A DNA stretch of 64,000 nucleotides, taken from Dryomyza anilis (Eukaryota; Arthropoda; Insecta; Diptera; Dryomyzidae). Below, in pieces: positions 61,512-64,000 of this stretch (within the stretch, counting starts at the first letter, position 1; every line of letters begins with the position of its first letter). The position numbers were made by a program, and so were the translations under genes. The notes below the pieces were generated by a model. It was not told where the DNA came from and did no database searches. It was given only the letters and a program-made list of their open reading frames with translations. Location: the NCBI GenBank assembly GCA_951804985.1, contig OX638132.1, positions 43,500,791 through 43,564,790 of the forward strand, written 5' to 3'.

Positions 61512-64000
61512 GTAGAGGCCTCAAAGTTGGCACATTTTGTAATCTATTTTTGACCTTTTAATTCCAATATAAATCATTATAATAGGCGCATGGGGTTCTT
61601 GAGAAATCACGTCTCAAACATAAAATGCTCATAACTCCGTTAATACGAGTTGTAGAGGCCTCAAAGTTGGCACATTTTGCCCTTTTAATTCCAATATAAA
61701 TCATTATAATAGGCGCATGGGGTTCTTGAGAAATCACGTCTCAAACATAAAATGCTCATAGCTCCGTAAATACACGGCGTAGAGACCTCTCATTGGCACA
61801 TTTTGTAATCTATATTTTAATTCCAATATTAATTTTTATAATCCAATATAAATCATTATAATCGGCGCAAGGGTTCTTGAGAAATCACGCCTCAAACTTA
61901 AAATGCTCATAACTCCGTAAATACACGGCGTAGAAACCTCAAAGTTGGCACATTTTATAATTTATTTTTGTCCTTTTAATTATACTTTTTTTTTATTATA
62001 ATCGGAGCAAGATTACTTAAAAAATCACATCTTAAAATTAAAATGCTCATAATTTCTTAAATATGAGTCGTAGAGGTGCTTGAGTCGCATAGGTGCTTGA
62101 GAAATCACGTCTCAAATTTAAAATGTTCATTACTCTGTAAATACTCGTCTTAGAGGCCTCAAAGCACATTTTGTCATCTATTCTTGCCCTTCTAATTCCA
62201 AAGGCATCAAAGTTAGCACATTTTGTAATCTATTTTTGACCTTTTAATTCCAATATAAATCATTATAATAGGCGCATGGGGTTCTTGAGAAATCACGTCT
62301 CAATTAAAAGGGAAATATAAATTATAAAATGTGCTAACTTTGAGGCCTCTACGACTCGTATTTACGGAGTTATGAGCATTTTATGTTTATAAAATGCTCA
62401 TAACTCCGTAAATACGAGTCGTAGAGGCCTCAAAGTTAGCACATTTTATAATTTATTCTTCCCTTTTAATTATACTTTTTATAATTATAACTTATTATAA
62501 TCGGAGCAAGATTACTTAAAAAATCACGTCTCAAATTTAAAATGTTCATAACGCGGTAAATACTCGTCTTAGAGGCCTTAAAATTGGCACATTTTGTAAT
62601 CTATTTTTGCTCTCTTAATTCCAATATAAATCATTATAATAGGCGCATGGGGTTCTTGAGAAATCACGTCTCAAACATAAAATGCTCATAGCTCCGTAAA
62701 TACACGGCGTAGAGACCTCTCATTGGCACATTTTGTAATCTATATTTTAATTCCAATATTAATTTTTATAATCCAATATAAAACATTATAATCGGCGCAA
62801 GGGTTCTTGAGAAATCACGCCTCAAACTTAAAATGCTCATAACTCCGTAAATACACGGCGTAGAAACCTCAAAGTTGGCACATTTTATAATTTATTTTTG
62901 TCCTTTTAATTATACTTTTTTTTTATTATAATCGGAGCAAGATTACTTAAAAAATCACATCTTAAAATTAAAATGCTCATAATTTCTTAAATATGAGTCG
63001 TAGAGGTGCTTGAGTCGCATAGGTGCTTGAGAAATCACGTCTCAAATTTAAAATGTTCATTACTCTGTAAATACTCGTCTTAGAGGCCTCAAAGTTGGCA
63101 CATTTTGTCATCTATTCTTGCCCTTCTAATTCCAAAGGCCTCAAAGTTGGCACATTTTGTAATCTATTTTTGACCTTTTAATTCCAATATAAATCATTAT
63201 AATAGGCGCATGGGGTTCTTGAGAAATCACGTCTCAAACATAAAATTCTCATAACTCCGCAAATACAAGTAGAGACCTCTAATTGGCACATTTTGTAATC
63301 TATATTTTAATTCCAATATTAATTTTTATAATCCAATATAAATCATTATAATCGGCGCAAGGGTTCTTGAGAAATCACGTCTCAAACTTAAAATGCTCAT
63401 AACTCCGTAAATACACGGCGTAGAAACCTCAAAGTTGGCACATTTTATAATTTATTTTTGTCCTTTTAATTATACTTTATTTTTATTATAATCGGAGCAA
63501 GATTACTTAAAAAATCACATCTTAAAATTAAAATGCTCATAATTTCTTAAATATGAGTCGTAGAGGTGCTTGAGTCGCATAGGTGCTTGAGAATCACGTC
63601 TCAAATTTAAAATGTTCATTACTCTGTAAATACTCGTCTTAGAGGCCTCAAAGCACATTTTGTCATCTATTCTTGCCCTTCTATTCTAAAGACCTCAAAG
63701 TTGGCGCATTTTATAATTTATTTATTCCCTTTTAATTATACTTTTTATAATTACAACTTATTATAATCGCCGCAAGATTACTTAAAAAATCACGTCTCAA
63801 ATTTAAAATGTTCATAACGCGGTAAATACTCGCGCGGTAAATACTTGGCACATTTTGTAATCTATTTTTGCTCTCTTAATTCCAATATAAATCATTATAA
63901 TAGGCGCATGGGGTTCTTGAGAAATCACGTCTCAAACATAAAATGCTCATAACATCGTAAATACGAGTTGTAGAGGGTTCAAAGTTGTGATCTATTTTTG
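61512..64000. repeat. 4.5-kb tandem HOR, copy 2 (cut by window end)
   Basis: The copy follows 57,001-59,480 in order, including the palindrome, the 'gctccgtaaatacacggcgt' monomers and the doubled cgcggtaaatact junction. Small differences exist. For example 'ttttgctctcttaattcc' near 62,605 replaces 'ttttgaccttttaattcc' near 58,093, which suggests local conversion between monomers after the duplication. Confidence 0.78.
62302..62471. repeat. 83-bp-arm fold-back palindrome of satellite sequence, copy 2
   Basis: Arms 62,302-62,384 and 62,389-62,471 flank the loop gttt, with 81 of 83 matching positions by my count. The arm mismatch near the loop seen in copy 1 is absent here ('gagcattttat' against 'ataaaatgctc'). 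The breakpoint after 'cacgtctc' is the same as in copy 1, so the inversion happened once and was duplicated with the 4.5-kb repeat. Confidence 0.92.

Larger units (their letters stand above)
35509..64000. repeat. Satellite array, third block
   Basis: Right-family monomers and their hybrids continue to the end of the window in the same orientation, except for two inverted arms near 57,790 and 62,302. Frequent markers are 'aataggcgcatggggttc', 'cataacgcggtaaatactcg', 'gaggtgcttgagtcgcatag', 'ccctttggcacattttg' and 'acacggcgtagaaacctc'. There is no stretch of more than 300 bases that is not satellite, and no gene is visible. Confidence 0.94.

Noticed and set aside
1..64000. CRISPR array, because of regular repeats
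   Set aside because: There are no unique spacers. The whole unit repeats with graded divergence, and the host context is a eukaryotic satellite with a Drosophila-type Helitron.

Overview
The window is 64 kb of non-coding tandem satellite DNA, most likely insect and probably Drosophila heterochromatin. I find no gene that I would defend: no protein-coding region, tRNA, rRNA or CRISPR array. The base sequence is an AT-rich monomer (about two thirds A+T) of roughly 137 bp. It is recognised by the recurring words tcacgtctcaaa, aaaatgctcataactccgta, cgtagaggcctcaaagttgg, cacattttgtaatctat, ttgcccttttaattc and aatataaatcattataatcgg. By length this is about 450 monomers, all in one orientation except for two short inverted pieces. 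The Drosophila assignment rests on two copies of a DINE-1/INE-1-like (mini-me, Helitron-type) element. Each carries the (GACA)n tract, the block around gatcaagaatatatatactt, GTGGGCG motifs and a terminal hairpin with a TATACCCT arm.

Layout. Positions 1-23,050 hold a 'left' satellite family in large, very similar higher-order repeats (HORs). A 3,769-bp unit occurs as 1-3769 and 3770-7387, and each copy contains a 1,523-bp subunit followed by a second, divergent version of it. A 4,583-bp unit occurs as 7388-11970 and 11971-16252. From 16,253 to 23,050 related monomers continue in a less regular order. Near 23,050 the array changes to a 'right' family with different diagnostic variants and shorter, mosaic HORs. 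These are a 403-bp trimer repeated three times (26,479-27,690), a roughly 6.3-kb tandem duplication that carries the transposable element (about 28,050-34,360 and 34,361-40,403), a 2.9-kb duplication (40,404-46,290), a 1,460-bp duplication (48,881-51,800) and a 4.5-kb duplication running off the end (about 57,001-64,000).

How it works together. Nothing here looks like a pathway. The structure is what unequal exchange and gene conversion do to a satellite: nested duplications, hybrid monomers with microhomology joins, and the same junction recurring at many loci. The most distinctive single feature is a near-perfect 83-bp-arm palindrome, present twice at matching places of the 4.5-kb HOR. It holds the only reversed satellite sequence I saw. 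Other notable points are a perfect small hairpin variant confined to one monomer subtype and a pentanucleotide run expanded to ten units at one of several homologous sites. I did not find a previously undescribed protein-based system. I cannot name the satellite family, which may be undescribed, but that needs a database search. All identity statements are by eye, and such long near-identical repeats could also reflect assembly error.
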